Source: Mortierella alpina | Taxonomy: Eukaryota > Mortierellomycota > Mortierellomycetes > Mortierellales > Mortierellaceae | Assembly: GCA_029449245.1 (NCBI GenBank) | Contig: JANATF010000002.1 | Location: 558,001 to 622,000 of the forward strand | Reading direction: 5' to 3' | Length of the DNA stretch: 64,000 bases | Shown: positions 36,929 to 47,303 of the stretch, piece after piece | How the letters are laid out: each line of letters starts with the position of its first letter | Numbering within the stretch: the stretch's first letter is position 1 | The notes under the pieces: generated by a model | What the model was told of the DNA's origin: nothing | What the model saw: the letters and a program-made list of their open reading frames with translations, nothing else | Database searches by the model: none | Translations under genes and position numbers: made by a program

Positions 36929-37050
36929 ATTAGTGGGTGAACAATCCAACGCTTACTGATTCTGCTTCAGTGTGATAGGAAGAGCCGATATCGAAGGATC
37001 AAAAAGCAACGTCGCTATGAACGCTTGGCTGCCACCGGCCAGCTATCCCT
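36473..37050 (-). pseudogene. 28S rRNA 3' fragment (antisense on + strand), copy A
   Basis: The reverse complement contains the hallmark 28S sequences: the sarcin-ricin loop region (AGTACGAGAGGAACC), TTCACCCACTAATAGGGAACG, CAAAAAGC..TTTTTGATCC and the very 3' end (CTGCTGAGATTAAGCCC). It covers roughly the last 580 bases of 28S. No 5.8S, 18S or ITS accompanies it, and it stops at unrelated sequence on both sides, so it is an isolated rDNA fragment rather than an rDNA unit. Confidence 0.88.
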
Positions 37051-37758
37051 CGATGTCGTGAATCAAGACTAGGCAAGACAAGGATGACCTTTCCCAAGAC
37101 AGGGCAAGACAGGGAGGTGTGGAGGGAAGTGGTTAAGGCAGGGGAGGAGGGATCAAGGTGGTTCAAGGGATGTATTGATGTTACTAGGTGAAGACTAAAC
37201 TATCTGGGGTGAGGTTGACTATTTATATTACAAGATGGGAGGAGTGCGAGTCAAACGAGCGCTTGTATATGTCCCGGAGGTTGCCACCATGGAAGAGTGG
37301 TGGCAAACAAAGAAGGTCAAACGAGGGTGACTGTGGTACAGCCACCATGTAAAGAGCGCCTTGTGACACGAGGCTGTGTCTGCGACACTCGATCACTTCA
37401 CATAGACTAATTACATTTGTGTACACAGACTGCAGTCATCCAACTTGAAATCTGTAGGCGCCCACGAATTTTCCTCAGTCCCCGTGAAATTTTCTTTGTG
37501 CAACCATGATTGACGTCTCCTGACAAGTATTGGCATCAATATTGCCACGTACATACAACAGAGTTTATCGAAAATCAAAATTAGACCGCGCCACCATCCG
37601 CGACTGCATGCGCGTTTGTTATAAATACTGAACAATTAGCCGATATTTATTATATTAATACTTCTTGTTTTTGTTATTGTATAGTACATTTTGTCCACCA
37701 CATCCGACAACTTTTTTCATCTGTCTTCTCCATTGATACTGTCATTCCCATCACAAAA
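37051..37758. other. Intergenic region upstream of the ceramidase-like gene
   Basis: GGCAAGACAGGG-type purine repeats occur at 37070-37150. The last 150 bases are A/T- and then CT-rich, consistent with a fungal promoter. No gene is recognised. Confidence 0.4.
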
Positions 37759-39078
37759 ATGCAATCCGCTGGCCTCCGCCGCCTCGAACAGGCGGGTAGC
37801 AATGCGGCGCCTCCCGTCATAACAAGCGACGACTTGCAGGATCCGTTATACATTCCTGTCCCAGGAAGGAAAAAAGGCCGCGTCGTGCCTAAGTTCACGA
37901 TAGATATCTCATTGGCACCAGAAGACCGCTATACTCTTGTTGCCGTTGACTTGCGAGAGACGGTCGAGAACTCTCGCTTGCCCCTGCTTTTCGATACCAT
38001 TCTCAATGGCGTTGGCTTTGGACTGGGACGACTTCTACGGACTGTGGCCCCAGTGATCTTGAAGCGCTTATACACGGACGAGGAGACGGCGGAAATAAGA
38101 GGTATCTCCAGAGTCATTGGCCTACCAATGCATCTCCTGGTTGCTTTCAACGTCCTCCTAGATTTGTTGCTTGGGTGCACGAGCGGAGGCCTCCGCGTCG
38201 ACGAGCCAGGTCAAGAGTCACGCATTTTGCACATGCGCACATTGGACTGGGGCATGGACCAGCTACGCGAGCTCACTGTCCAGCTTGACTTTGTTCGATA
38301 TCCCGGTGGGCCGGTTGTGGCGACAACAGTCACCTATCTTGGATATGTTGGCGTCTTGACAGGTGTAAGGAAAGGTCTCAGCATAAGCTTGAATTTCCGA
38401 CCACATCATGATCGATCGACATGGGCCACGCGCATCGCCTTTCGCTGGCACCAAGCTATGGTGGTCCTAGGTTTCCGACAGTCTATTTCCAGTGTGTTGC
38501 GTCACATTCTACTAGATCCTGAGCTGCCACAGTCCGACCAAGATGACGATTGGGACGAAAGCGATGCCCTTTCCGAGAACCCGTCGTGCAGTAACGAAGA
38601 AGAAACCCACCAAGTAGACATGTGTGCAATTCTCTCTGCGTTATCAAGCTCTCAGTCTACCGCAGCCTACCTTATTTTCTGCACACCGGAACAAGTGACG
38701 ATTGTCGAGAAGGACTACCGAAAGGCATCAGTGCGACAGTCGAATGAGTTTTTGGTGGCGTATAACCACGATGTCGCAGACGAGTCCATTCCGCCGCAGA
38801 TACAGAAGCCAGACTTGAAAGATATTATTGGGAGCATGACCGATCTTGTTGCTTGGTCATTGGATAGGAAAGAGTGCGTGGATAAGGAGTGGAAGAAGCG
38901 GGTCAGGGCCGGCGGTCGACACACAGACCAACACAATGCCGTCACATTACAGGACATCATGCAAGTCGTCAATGACAAGGAGATCTGTAACCCAGAAACA
39001 CACTATGCTGTTGTGATGGATCCGGCAAGGGGGAAAGTGATTTGGAGTAGAATGTATTCTTTACGAGGTAGATGGTAG
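37759..39078 (+). CDS. Acid ceramidase / NAAA-like Ntn hydrolase
   Basis: A 439-aa protein. Residue 140 is the candidate nucleophile cysteine in LLGCTSGGLRV, the place where acid ceramidases and N-acylethanolamine acid amidases are self-cleaved to expose Cys. It is followed by HMRTLDWGM (Arg-Asp of the active site), VQLDFVRYPGG, and YLGYVGVLTGVRKGLSISLNFR, all in the family order. The enzyme would cleave an amide bond between a fatty acid and sphingosine or ethanolamine. Unlike lysosomal relatives it has no signal peptide: the N-terminus (MQSAGLRRLEQAG) is hydrophilic, so a cytosolic location is suggested. An acidic insert (DQDDDWDESDALSENPSC, about 260-280) is also unusual. Good A-rich context before the ATG supports this start. 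Confidence 0.82.
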   Translation: MQSAGLRRLEQAGSNAAPPVITSDDLQDPLYIPVPGRKKGRVVPKFTIDISLAPEDRYTLVAVDLRETVENSRLPLLFDTILNGVGFGLGRLLRTVAPVILKRLYTDEETAEIRGISRVIGLPMHLLVAFNVLLDLLLGCTSGGLRVDEPGQESRILHMRTLDWGMDQLRELTVQLDFVRYPGGPVVATTVTYLGYVGVLTGVRKGLSISLNFRPHHDRSTWATRIAFRWHQAMVVLGFRQSISSVLRHILLDPELPQSDQDDDWDESDALSENPSCSNEEETHQVDMCAILSALSSSQSTAAYLIFCTPEQVTIVEKDYRKASVRQSNEFLVAYNHDVADESIPPQIQKPDLKDIIGSMTDLVAWSLDRKECVDKEWKKRVRAGGRHTDQHNAVTLQDIMQVVNDKEICNPETHYAVVMDPARGKVIWSRMYSLRGRW

Positions 39079-39088
39079 ATACCTAGCC

Positions 39089-39427
39089 TGTCACGAACCG
39101 TCGCGTACTCAGATCAGACGTAGCACGCGTTGCGTCCCGAAACGCGATACGCGATCCTCGTACCTACTGAGATGTGACGAAACCTCAAGAGCTTATCTCA
39201 CACCCCTGGAATATCTAGATCCTGGAGCCAAGACCATTGAGTAAAGACGAGCCCCACCGAGTTTCAGCCCCAGATCCAGTGCCACTAATGTTCTGGCACC
39301 ACTTCATCCGTTTTCCGACTTAGGATAAATAGCTGAGGGTTTTGTCCCTTTTGTTCTTCAGTCTGCAATTCACAATAAACCATACCTCTCCTTCTCTTCC
39401 TTGTTCCTGCCTTGTCTGACCGTGACA
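39089..39427. mobile_element. Solo LTR, 339 bp
   Basis: It begins TGTCACGAACC and ends ACCGTGACA, so the termini are inverted (TGTCAC/GTGACA) with TG...CA ends. Inside are a TATA-like GGATAAATAG and an AATAAA signal in the order expected of an LTR. The flanks TAGCC and TAGAT match at only three of five bases, so the target duplication is eroded. It starts 11 bases after the stop of the ceramidase-like gene. Confidence 0.65.
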
Positions 39428-39960
39428 TAGATGCAGAACTCTGTAACACAGAACTCATATTATTCCATCATATGGAAAAGGCCTTACTCTCTCCCCTTAT
39501 ACACATCTCCTGTTAGAAAAACAAGAAAACAACGCTGTTTCTTTAGTCTTCGCTCTATTCCTATTTTTATCCATTATTTTTTATCTTTCTTGTCTTATCA
39601 TTTTTTCCTACCTTAGACATTTTCATTTATTTTTCTTGTCTTATCATTTTCTGTCTTAGACATAGTTATTTTTATTTATCTTTCTTGTATATATTTCTGA
39701 ACACTTCTTCTACTTAGAGTAGCGTTCTTAATCCCTTCTTTCATAAGTCAACTTTCATATTGCCTTCCCTGAATTCCTTCTAAGTTCTCTCAACTTCCTT
39801 TTCTTGTTTTTATCACAAACATATCTTTCGTTCACATATTAAAATATTCATTTTCATATTTCTCACACGTTTCCTAACATCTCCAGTCCTTTCTTGCCTG
39901 ATCAGCGGTAAAACTTCATTACCAAACTACTCAATCTCGTCGCCATTTTTTCCTATTACT
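39428..39960. repeat. Pyrimidine-rich tract with tandem units
   Basis: About two and a half copies of a roughly 50-base unit (TTTATTTxTCTTTCTTGTCTTATCATTTT) lie at 39570-39690. The rest is TC-rich and has no coding potential. Confidence 0.6.
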
Positions 39961-39964
39961 TTTG

Positions 39965-40690
39965 CATGAACAGAAGAGATCCTTCACAAGGAGTTTGAGG
40001 ACTTTGCAACTGTTTGTCATAAAGTGGATCTGATTTTTCGTGCTCATGTTCAGGAACTTGAATATTTGGAGTTTAAAGTTGCGGGACTATGAAGTTGCAG
40101 AAACAACTCAACTGGATATTGAGATTCAATATCACAATTGAACCAGGGCACCATGGAGAGTCATTGTGTAACGACCGTGCACACCACACATTGCTTTATT
40201 TGTTTTGCTATGCATGCGCCGTTTTTTTGTATTCAGGAACATGCCCTCAAGTCTTCCCTACTTTTCTTGGGCTGCAAAAGGCGCTTGACGCCAAACAAGA
40301 GATGATGAACCAGATGCAGGAACAAGTTCTTAAGCAACAAGAAGAGATGAAGCAGTTACAAAAGGAGTCTGAGGCCAAGCAGGAGAGATGAAACAGCTAG
40401 CCCTTGATCACCATGAAGAGATGAAGCAGCTGCAAATCCAAGCCCTCGGTCATTTGGCTGTGCTTCAGGATCGTGTCAAAGCAGTACTGACTCAGACATA
40501 CGAACTGCATGAGTACCCAATCCCTCGCCTATTTGTTGTCCTTCCACAGCGCCCCACAGGATGCGATGTCACGAATCCTTTCTCAAACAAGTTCCGACTC
40601 TACTTTTTGTGCGAGTGAGGAGAGCACACCAAATCGATGGACAGCAAGACTGAGATTTCACATCACATCCATCTTGCCAAGCATGAAGGA
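39965..40690 (+). pseudogene. Broken coiled-coil protein family fragment
   Basis: The + strand encodes a Gln/Glu/Lys-rich coiled coil (MMNQMQEQVLKQQEEMKQLQ, 40300-40440) followed by YPIPRLFVVLPQ and SNKFRLYFLCE, then GEHTKS and HHIHLAKHEGY. I recognise this arrangement from large Mortierella protein families of unknown role. It is broken by an in-frame stop near 40094, a frameshift near 40388, a nonsense codon at 40616-40618, and it ends abruptly at 40690 where a 28S fragment begins. Confidence 0.6.
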
Positions 40691-41013
40691 TACTGTAAAG
40701 TCGTCTGCAATGGATTTATATCTTCCAATATTTGAAATTAGCATTAGCAGGAGCCTCATGAAGCCTTCCCGCTCCACAAGACCACCCCACGTAATATGAT
40801 TCAGGACCCGGAGGTCTATTCGTATTCAACTAAAAATCGGAAAAGGCGGTAATCGTCGCGTTCTAGCACGGATTCTGACTTAGAGGCGTTCAGCCATAAT
40901 CCAACGGATGATAGCTTCGGGCCATTGCTTGCTCAAGCAGGCTCAAATACCAATTATCCGAATGAACGGTTCCTCTCGTACTAAGTTCAATTACTATTGC
41001 AACAACATTTCAT

Positions 41014-41068
<55 letters not shown>

Positions 41069-41085
41069 ATTAGTGGGTAAACAAT
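40691..41085 (-). pseudogene. 28S rRNA fragment, copy B, split by a MULE
   Basis: This is nearly identical to 36560-36950 over its whole length and lies in the same orientation. It continues on the far side of the transposon at 45369-45395 (ACGACGCTCACTGA-ATTCTGCTC against CCAACGCTTACTGATTCTGCTTC in copy A), after which it diverges. The target duplication GTAAACAAT corresponds to GTGAACAAT in copy A. Confidence 0.85.
41077..41085. repeat. Target site duplication, left
   Basis: GTAAACAAT, repeated exactly at 45360-45368. Nine bases is the usual length for Mutator-like elements. Confidence 0.85.
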
Positions 41086-44000
41086 GAGTGAACAGATTTT
41101 GGTGTGTACACACCAGACACACACCTGGAGGCACACACCAAAATCCGATTTTTGTATTTGCATATGCGAATAGGCACACACCAGCACACACCAACACACA
41201 CCAAATTTCACAGTTGTGTAAATTTCTAGATACCGGGGTTGTACAGTACAACGGCCACAGTCGCGACTACGGCCAAAGCCTACAGTTCCTTCTTACATGT
41301 TGTGGATCACTCCAACTCAGTATTTCCCCTCGTCGTGTTCCGTACTAAAAAAAGGGAAGAGCAGTTGGGCTGGTCGACATTGAAATTTTCAGCATTCGAT
41401 GATGAAAGTCAAACCGCTATCCCTTTCTTCACGCTACCCTTTCTTTAACTCTTCCTTACGCTCCCACCTGTCCATGCGTGACTTGATAACACTTGCTCTG
41501 AAACTCAGCGTGGCAACGCTGGAAGGCACCGTTCATTTGTGCAACAATGTCCTACGTGTCTTCAGCGAGGAACTGGAGACACCTGATTCTTCGCGAAGTG
41601 TTTCTCATACGCAAGACGCGAAGGCTCGGGCTCACCAACCAAAAAACTGCGAACCCTCTCCCAATCAAAAACTTGATGATCCTCAGCACCATTTTTCCAG
41701 CGACACATCACCACGTTTCCATCAAAGGCCTGAGCACGACATTCCTCCACCCCCGGATCCACCGACCGAATATCCGCAGATTCCTTATTCACTCCACAGC
41801 CCATCACCTTTGCATGAAGATCAACAGGGGAATCAAGAAGTCACTAGCATGGTAGCGTATGCATGTTAACAAAGCATACAACGAACCCTTACCATATTGC
41901 GCCTGCCCATACTAATAAAAATTGTGCATTTCCTTCCCGTGAAGATCACAGCAGATGACCCTCCTAACTGCTCTTCAAGAAAGTCCAGTGCATCAAACGA
42001 GTATATGCATGATTCATGTGATGAGTATCCAAATGGCAATGTGATAATTGACCGTCGCGTAGACAGGACACTCGCTCCCTTCGAAGCTTGTAGTGTTGGG
42101 TGGGCAGTGATAATTTACGGACACGGCAAAAGATCTGATCCCCGCAAAGTCTACAACAAATGCTGCCTTGGTGTGTTTCAATGTCCCAAATGCCACTTCA
42201 TTGAGCGGCCCAACCTGCCGGAGCTGAAGAGAAAATATTCACCCCCAAAGCCTGCAACAAGCCAGTGTCCAAGACATGGATCTTTAACACACGTGTCCTG
42301 CCGGGCGACCATGCAGGTTGCCATTAAAGACATGAAGGATTATTGGGCTGTCCGCATCAGGCATTCGGGATTCCACAACCATGCTATCCCTCATGCAATT
42401 CATCCAAGTCTTGAGGGTAGGAAGGAGTTTGAGACAATGGTCAGAACTGCCCCTGAGGTGCACCCCAAGCAACTTGTAAATGGAACCATGACACGGAAAC
42501 CCGCCAGCAGTATTCATCCTGTATATGGCAACAAAGATAGGGCTGCATATGAACGATCGAAGATTCTCAAGGGCACGTCGATCGCCTCTAATTTCTCAGC
42601 CTTGGCCGCGTTCGAGCTGGAGCACAACATAGTAATGATACGTTCCTCCAGCATCAGCAATCACAACGGTCATATAGCCATCCAAACGGATTTCATGAAG
42701 CAACAGACAGCCGCGATCCAGACATGCATGCAAAGCGACTCGGTACACGGATTCATTGTAGACGACCATTACAGCGATGTTAACCTGACGTTCACTTCAG
42801 CATTTTGTCCCGTCATACAGAGGACGGTACCGCTGGTGGTTTCGATCATGCTCGGCAAGACACAAGTCCACTATCAGGCGCATTTCATGGTTCTCTTGCA
42901 GGCTCTACCGTACAAAACATGGCAAGAATTCACAGAGGACTTTCCAGGAATGACTTGCGATTTTTCTGACGCGGAACGTCTTGGTTTCGAACTGGCACTT
43001 CGCGCACGCTATAGTGTGCCAGACGATGAGGAAATCCAGTTAGAAAATCACTACCGATTCTGCGAGGTGCATTTCAAGCGCTCCCTCACCAGGGTCAGGC
43101 GTAACGGTGCCGTGGTGCCTCATGCCAAGGAGATGCAGTTCTACAGTAGTGCCTTGAAACTACTCGATCCCCAGCACGATAGCGAGACATTCGATATCCT
43201 TGTCTCTCGATTGCGGCAGGAATACGGGAAGGCGAATAGGTGGCTGGATTGGTACCTTGCTCCATCCAGGGCGAAACATATCTTTCCTGCAAAGGCCACC
43301 GGAGACTTCTCCAAACTCGACAGAGACACCAATGCACAGGAGAGTCTTGGTGGCGACTTTCAGAGATGCGCGACCAAGCGTAAGATGTCGATCGCGGAAA
43401 CATTTGAGTACTCTTACATCTATCTGCAGGGAATAGTGAGAGATCATGGCTTCGAATCACATGGAAAGTCGGTACGCTACCGGCGTAACAAAAAAACCAA
43501 AGCCTCTCACAACGATGGACGAGCACCCGATACCACCAAAGCACTTCTTCATCGAGCAGTAACCGTAAAACCCAAAGCACCTCTTGGTCGACCTACGGCT
43601 GGTAGACCTAAGGGCAGCCGCAACAAGATCCCAAAACTAGGAAGCGATGTTGATTGGAGTACGTTTGGCATCCCATGGGGTGTTTCTTACAATGGCTTCG
43701 CCGCCCAAAACACCTGCCCGTTGGACACGCCTCTGACGTCGTGGTACCTTCTCAGTCGATACGCTGAGGCGTCGCTTCCGGAGGACCTCCTGAACACAGA
43801 TGCAGGCATTGCATTACCCAGCGTCCTGAATGAGATATCGAGCGGAAGGTACGATAGGGCGCGTTGGCTATGGTGCACTCGCGTCCTTCATCTTGCAGAG
43901 ACGGGGAACCACGATCTATGGGGTTCAGTAGAGGACATGTTTTTGGGATGTATGCCCAATCTCACCCGCTTGCCTGCAATCTTCTCTTCTAATTGTTTGT

Positions 44001-45359
44001 CCCCTCACTGTCCACAACCTCACGAGACGGTGGAATCAGAGCTTCATTCATGGTCAGCAAAATCGCCAAGACATATCACACAGGAAAACTTCAACGACTC
44101 CTTGATTCCTTGCGATTCGATATGCACAGTACGCGTTGACGATGAAACGGTTTTGAAGCATGGTTCGGACGAGGCATTCAGGTATCAGCCGGTTTATGAT
44201 GTTGAGACTGGAGACACAGGTTCAGGATGGTATGCTTGTCGTGGCAATCGTTCATACGAAAGGATGCAGTTTTCGTATTTACCCCATCTACTTGTACTTG
44301 ATTGTCTGTTGGATTGGAACAAGGATCAAGGACCAGTCCTGCGTCCGGCGCAAGCGTTGACTCTTGATGATACTGAGTATCACCTTGCTGCAATCATATA
44401 CGGGAATGGAAGCCATTTTTGCTGTACAACGATGATCAAAGGCGGCGCCTTGTTTTACGATGGGATGAAGCAGAGGAAGCTACAATGGCTGATGTCTAAC
44501 AAAAAGGATATGGAGACGCCTAAAGGATATCAAATAAGCCAGATTTGGTACTTGAAAAACACCGTTAAAGGTGCACCGCCTGACCAACAACAATCCACGG
44601 CCAAATTACCAACGAATGAAACCTTCGCCACTTCGTCGCGTCCTCTCGCCGTTGCGGAGGCGAGGGACAACGAAGAGCACTCAAGAACAAACGACTGGAA
44701 GGCTGGATCGAAAAACAGTTCAGCTGCTACGAAAGAGCTTGCTGCCGCCGAGGGCATACCACGACGAAAACGACGATATCCAATGGGGATCTCTTTGGGC
44801 GTAGTTGGGCGGAATGGTAGGGTGCCCGTATGTGCGGGATGTGGGCAGACAATCAAACGAGGTTCTCAGCGCCTTTTGCTCACAAGAACTGTAAACGAAG
44901 CCAAGTTTTGGACTACGACAACGTCTTTCCATCTCGAAGAGGATTGCATTAGGGCAATGGACTGGAGGTACCAAGAAGAGGCAAGGACTCTAATTTCACC
45001 ATCGGTTGAACTCCCCGATCAGCCGTGCAACCATGATATGCGCAAACCCCCAAAGCACGGATCTGGTCGTAAAAATGTTTTGAGAGAGCTATCATCTTCG
45101 TTGGGTCCAGCATGGACGCATTCGACTCCGTCCAGGAAGAGGTATTGAACAGATTTTGAGATACGAAAAATATATAAAAACTCGAATTGTGTCTGTGTTG
45201 GTGTGAGTTGGTGTGTGCCTATTCGCATATGCAAATACAAAAATCGGATTTTGGTGTGTGTTGGTGTGTGCCTATTCGCATACGCAAATACAAAAATCGG
45301 ATTTTGGTGTGTGCCGCCAGGTGTGTGTCTGGTGTGTACACACCAAATTTGTATAACCC
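41086..45359 (+). mobile_element. Complete Mutator-like DNA transposon (4.27 kb)
   Basis: It is bounded by a perfect 9-bp duplication. The terminal inverted repeats share GGTGTGTACACACCAGACAC, a GGCACACACCAAAATCCG block and a TTTGTATTTGC(A/G)TATGCG block, spanning at least 85 bases (about 41099-41200 and about 45195-45346). The right end has a second, tandem copy of a 53-base unit at 45210-45315. One gene fills the interior. Because TIRs, duplication and a long open frame are all preserved, the insertion looks recent. Confidence 0.88.
41399..45148 (+). CDS. MULE transposase fused to a cysteine-peptidase-like domain
   Basis: The large frame has no ATG at its 5' end, so I infer exon 1 at 41399-41851, an intron GTAGCG...GAAG at 41852-41944 (phase 0, ACTAAT branch site) and exon 2 at 41945-45148, giving about 1218 aa. 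Exon 2 encodes a Cys/His zinc-finger of FLYWCH/GCM type (FQCPKCHF ... GFHNHAIPH), then a MULE transposase core with IVDDHYSDVN, CDFSDAERLG, CEVHFKRSL and TNAQESLGGDF, then an AT-hook-like GRPTAGRPKGSRNK. After that comes a domain with WGVSYNGFAAQNTCPLD (Cys), YGNGSHF (His) and FYDGM (Asp), in the Cys-His-Asp order of ubiquitin/SUMO peptidases of C19/C98 type. A second small zinc finger (CAGCGQ ... HLEEDC) closes the protein. The transposase core is secure; the peptidase assignment is by motif order only, and exon 1 is inference. Confidence 0.8.
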
Positions 45360-45368
45360 GTAAACAAT
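45360..45368. repeat. Target site duplication, right
   Basis: GTAAACAAT, the exact partner of 41077-41085. Confidence 0.85.
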
Positions 45369-45634
45369 ACGACGCTCACTGAATTCTGCTCTTCTATTTT
45401 CTGTTCATGGTGCGCTAGATGGATAGCAGACCGTGCCAGTGACAAAGAAGTCATGTTTTGTGTTACTTCCGATCTTACCCCGCTCCAAAACACTGAATGG
45501 TGGCAACCTCTGATGTCACTTTTATTCGACTAATCGCCTCATTCCTCCCTCGATTGTTTTGTACTTCAAGAGTTTTTTTGAGACCAGAGAGGATGATGAG
45601 ACGTCTGGTCCTTGAGAGACCTTATTTTGGTACG

Positions 45635-45877
45635 CTAGCAACAAAACTTCATGACGCCAGCGACAGGGCATCCGATGAAGCAGGGGGTTCGGTTACAGCA
45701 CGATTGGTCATGAGCGTATGCCTCGACCATACCAGTGATCATATCGTCTGCAGCTTTGATATCGTCGGCGAGTTGTTGGACTGGAGTGACTGGGGTGGCG
45801 GTTGTGGTGCTGACCATGAAGAAGATCATGATGACTGTGACCAAAAGAGGAGGCAGATAGGAGCGAGGAGCAATCAT
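45635..45877 (-). CDS. Small secreted peptide precursor with CC-C-C-CC cysteine pattern
   Basis: An 80-aa protein starting at ATG (45877). Residues 1 to about 27 are a clear signal peptide (PPLLVTVIMIFFMVSTTTA). Residues 28-58 are an acidic, Cys-free propeptide-like stretch. All six cysteines lie in the last 21 residues at 60, 61, 66, 70, 79 and 80, that is CC-x4-C-x3-C-x8-CC. This signal/pro/mature layout and the six-Cys framework resemble the M-type framework of disulfide-rich venom peptides, but only in spacing; no relationship is claimed. It could be a fungal antimicrobial or effector-like peptide. The 5' flank resembles that of the VOC gene at 48707-49138. No damage is seen. Confidence 0.65.
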   Translation of the reverse strand: MIAPRSYLPPLLVTVIMIFFMVSTTTATPVTPVQQLADDIKAADDMITGMVEAYAHDQSCCNRTPCFIGCPVAGVMKFCC

Positions 45878-46330
45878 GATTTGCAATCGAGAAGGTCGGT
45901 CCGGATGTGGAGGAATTTTTTGCTGATGAAGTGATGTTGCCGATACCTAATTTAATGATGCGAACCTGTATGTTAATCGCAATTGCACGAAGCAGCCACG
46001 TCTTTAATGTCTGCAAAAGAGTCTCGAAGGTGTTTACAAAGGTTCTGCAAAGACTCTTGTGAGCGTTGCTGCGAGGTTTATCCGAAGGCTCTGGTAACAG
46101 TTCGTGTGGGATTCTTGCAGGATCCTTCGAATGGCTCTTGTGACGATTCTGAGAGGGCACTGATGGGTGTTCCTGTATTGTGCGATATCTTGCGACGATG
46201 CTTGCTTTGATCTTGCAGTTGTTGTTGTGAGTCCTGTGGGTGGTGTTGAGAGACTAGGGACTTGAGGTACGATCAGATGTGTGTCGACGCGGCATCTTTA
46301 TATACGCGAAGAGGATGCTCAAAAAAAACC
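45878..46330 (-). promoter_or_regulatory. 5' flank of the small-peptide gene, shared with the VOC gene
   Basis: Reading leftward into the gene, a TATATAAAG box lies near 46296-46304, followed by a CTTGAGGTACGATCAGAT-like block (46261-46278) and a long leader with repeated TCTTG/CTTGCA words. The same elements in the same order occur at 49139-49510 upstream of the VOC gene, so the two genes probably inherited a common promoter or leader. Confidence 0.5.
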
Positions 46331-46387
46331 AACCAACCAAACCGAGTTTTGTTATTTTTGCATAAAAGAGAGAACAATTGAACCCAT

Positions 46388-46755
46388 TTGGGCCAAGGGG
46401 GCCGCCCAAAAAGATCAAGGGCAAGTAGAGAAGAAAACTGGGAGTTCAAAAAGAAAAGGGGTGCTGGAGAAAAAGAAACGGATGTTGAAAATTGAGTGTG
46501 ATATTTGCAAAAGAGACGGGAGGAGAGAGGGGGTGCTAGTTGAAAGGCGTACAAAGGAGTCAAGAAAAACAGAGGGATACCATTACCGTTTGGGCCAAGA
46601 AAGAGATAGGGGGCCGCCCAAAAGGATCAAGGGCAAGTAGAGAAGACTGACACACAGGGAGTGCTAAAAGTAGAGGGGTGCTGGGAAGAAAAAGAAAAGG
46701 GCTGTTGAAAACTTAGTTTGATGCTTGCAAGAGAGACAGGAGGAGCGAGTGTGCC
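46388..46755. repeat. Two-copy tandem repeat, period about 213 bp
   Basis: TTGGGCCAA..GGGGGCCGCCCAAAA followed by GATCAAGGGCAAGTAGAGAAG occurs at about 46388 and again at about 46590-46640, with the purine-rich remainder also repeated. It is non-coding. Confidence 0.7.
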
Positions 46756-46885
46756 GGATTGACCGTCCTAGCATAGACTTACCCTTAATATTTTTAGTTA
46801 GCGAAGATTAGTGTGGACGTGTCCTTTAATGCCCACGTCCACGGGAGACATTGAATACATCCTTCACTCCGTTCTCGTTGAAAAA

Positions 46886-47117
46886 TATTGTGGATTTTTT
46901 ATGTGGAAAGGAGATGGTGAGAATAAGATGTCGTTCCAGAGAACCACACATTGGGTATTTATTACTTTTGGTCGTGGACCTGGGTAAACTATTAGTTAGC
47001 AACGATCGTGGAGCTCAAGGGCGTAAGTGTTTACAGCTCTAGTGCTCATGGGCGTAGGCGCTCCATCGCTGATGGTGAGATGGAGCTAACTGGACCAAGG
47101 CCGATATGCAACACTCG
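46886..47117. repeat. Dispersed repeat, copy in + orientation
   Basis: About 230 bases match the reverse complement of 63773-64000, from TGTGGATTTTTT through GGAGCTCAAGGGCGTAAGTG to the GATATGCAAC end. A shorter, diverged relative of its left half occurs near 47868-47945. Confidence 0.8.
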
Positions 47118-47303
47118 TTACTTGACAGCTCCTAGTAACTGTGTCTTTTCCTCTAACCGCGACAGCGAGGGAGGTCAAGCAAAACAGAGAGGGATGGATA
47201 AACAAGAATAAAGGGATGGCAAACTGAGGAATTTGAGGGAGGAATGCCGAAAAACGGCCGGAGTGAAACGTAGAGTGGAATAGGGGAAGTCAAGGAGACA
47301 AAG

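Noticed and set aside
36473-41085. Functional rDNA unit
   Set aside because: Only the 3' part of 28S is present, without 18S, 5.8S, ITS or promoter, and one copy is split by a transposon.
41897-41944. Start of the MULE protein at the 5' end of the uninterrupted frame
   Set aside because: The first codon there is TTG, not ATG. A phase-compatible intron joins this frame to an upstream ATG exon, which I prefer.
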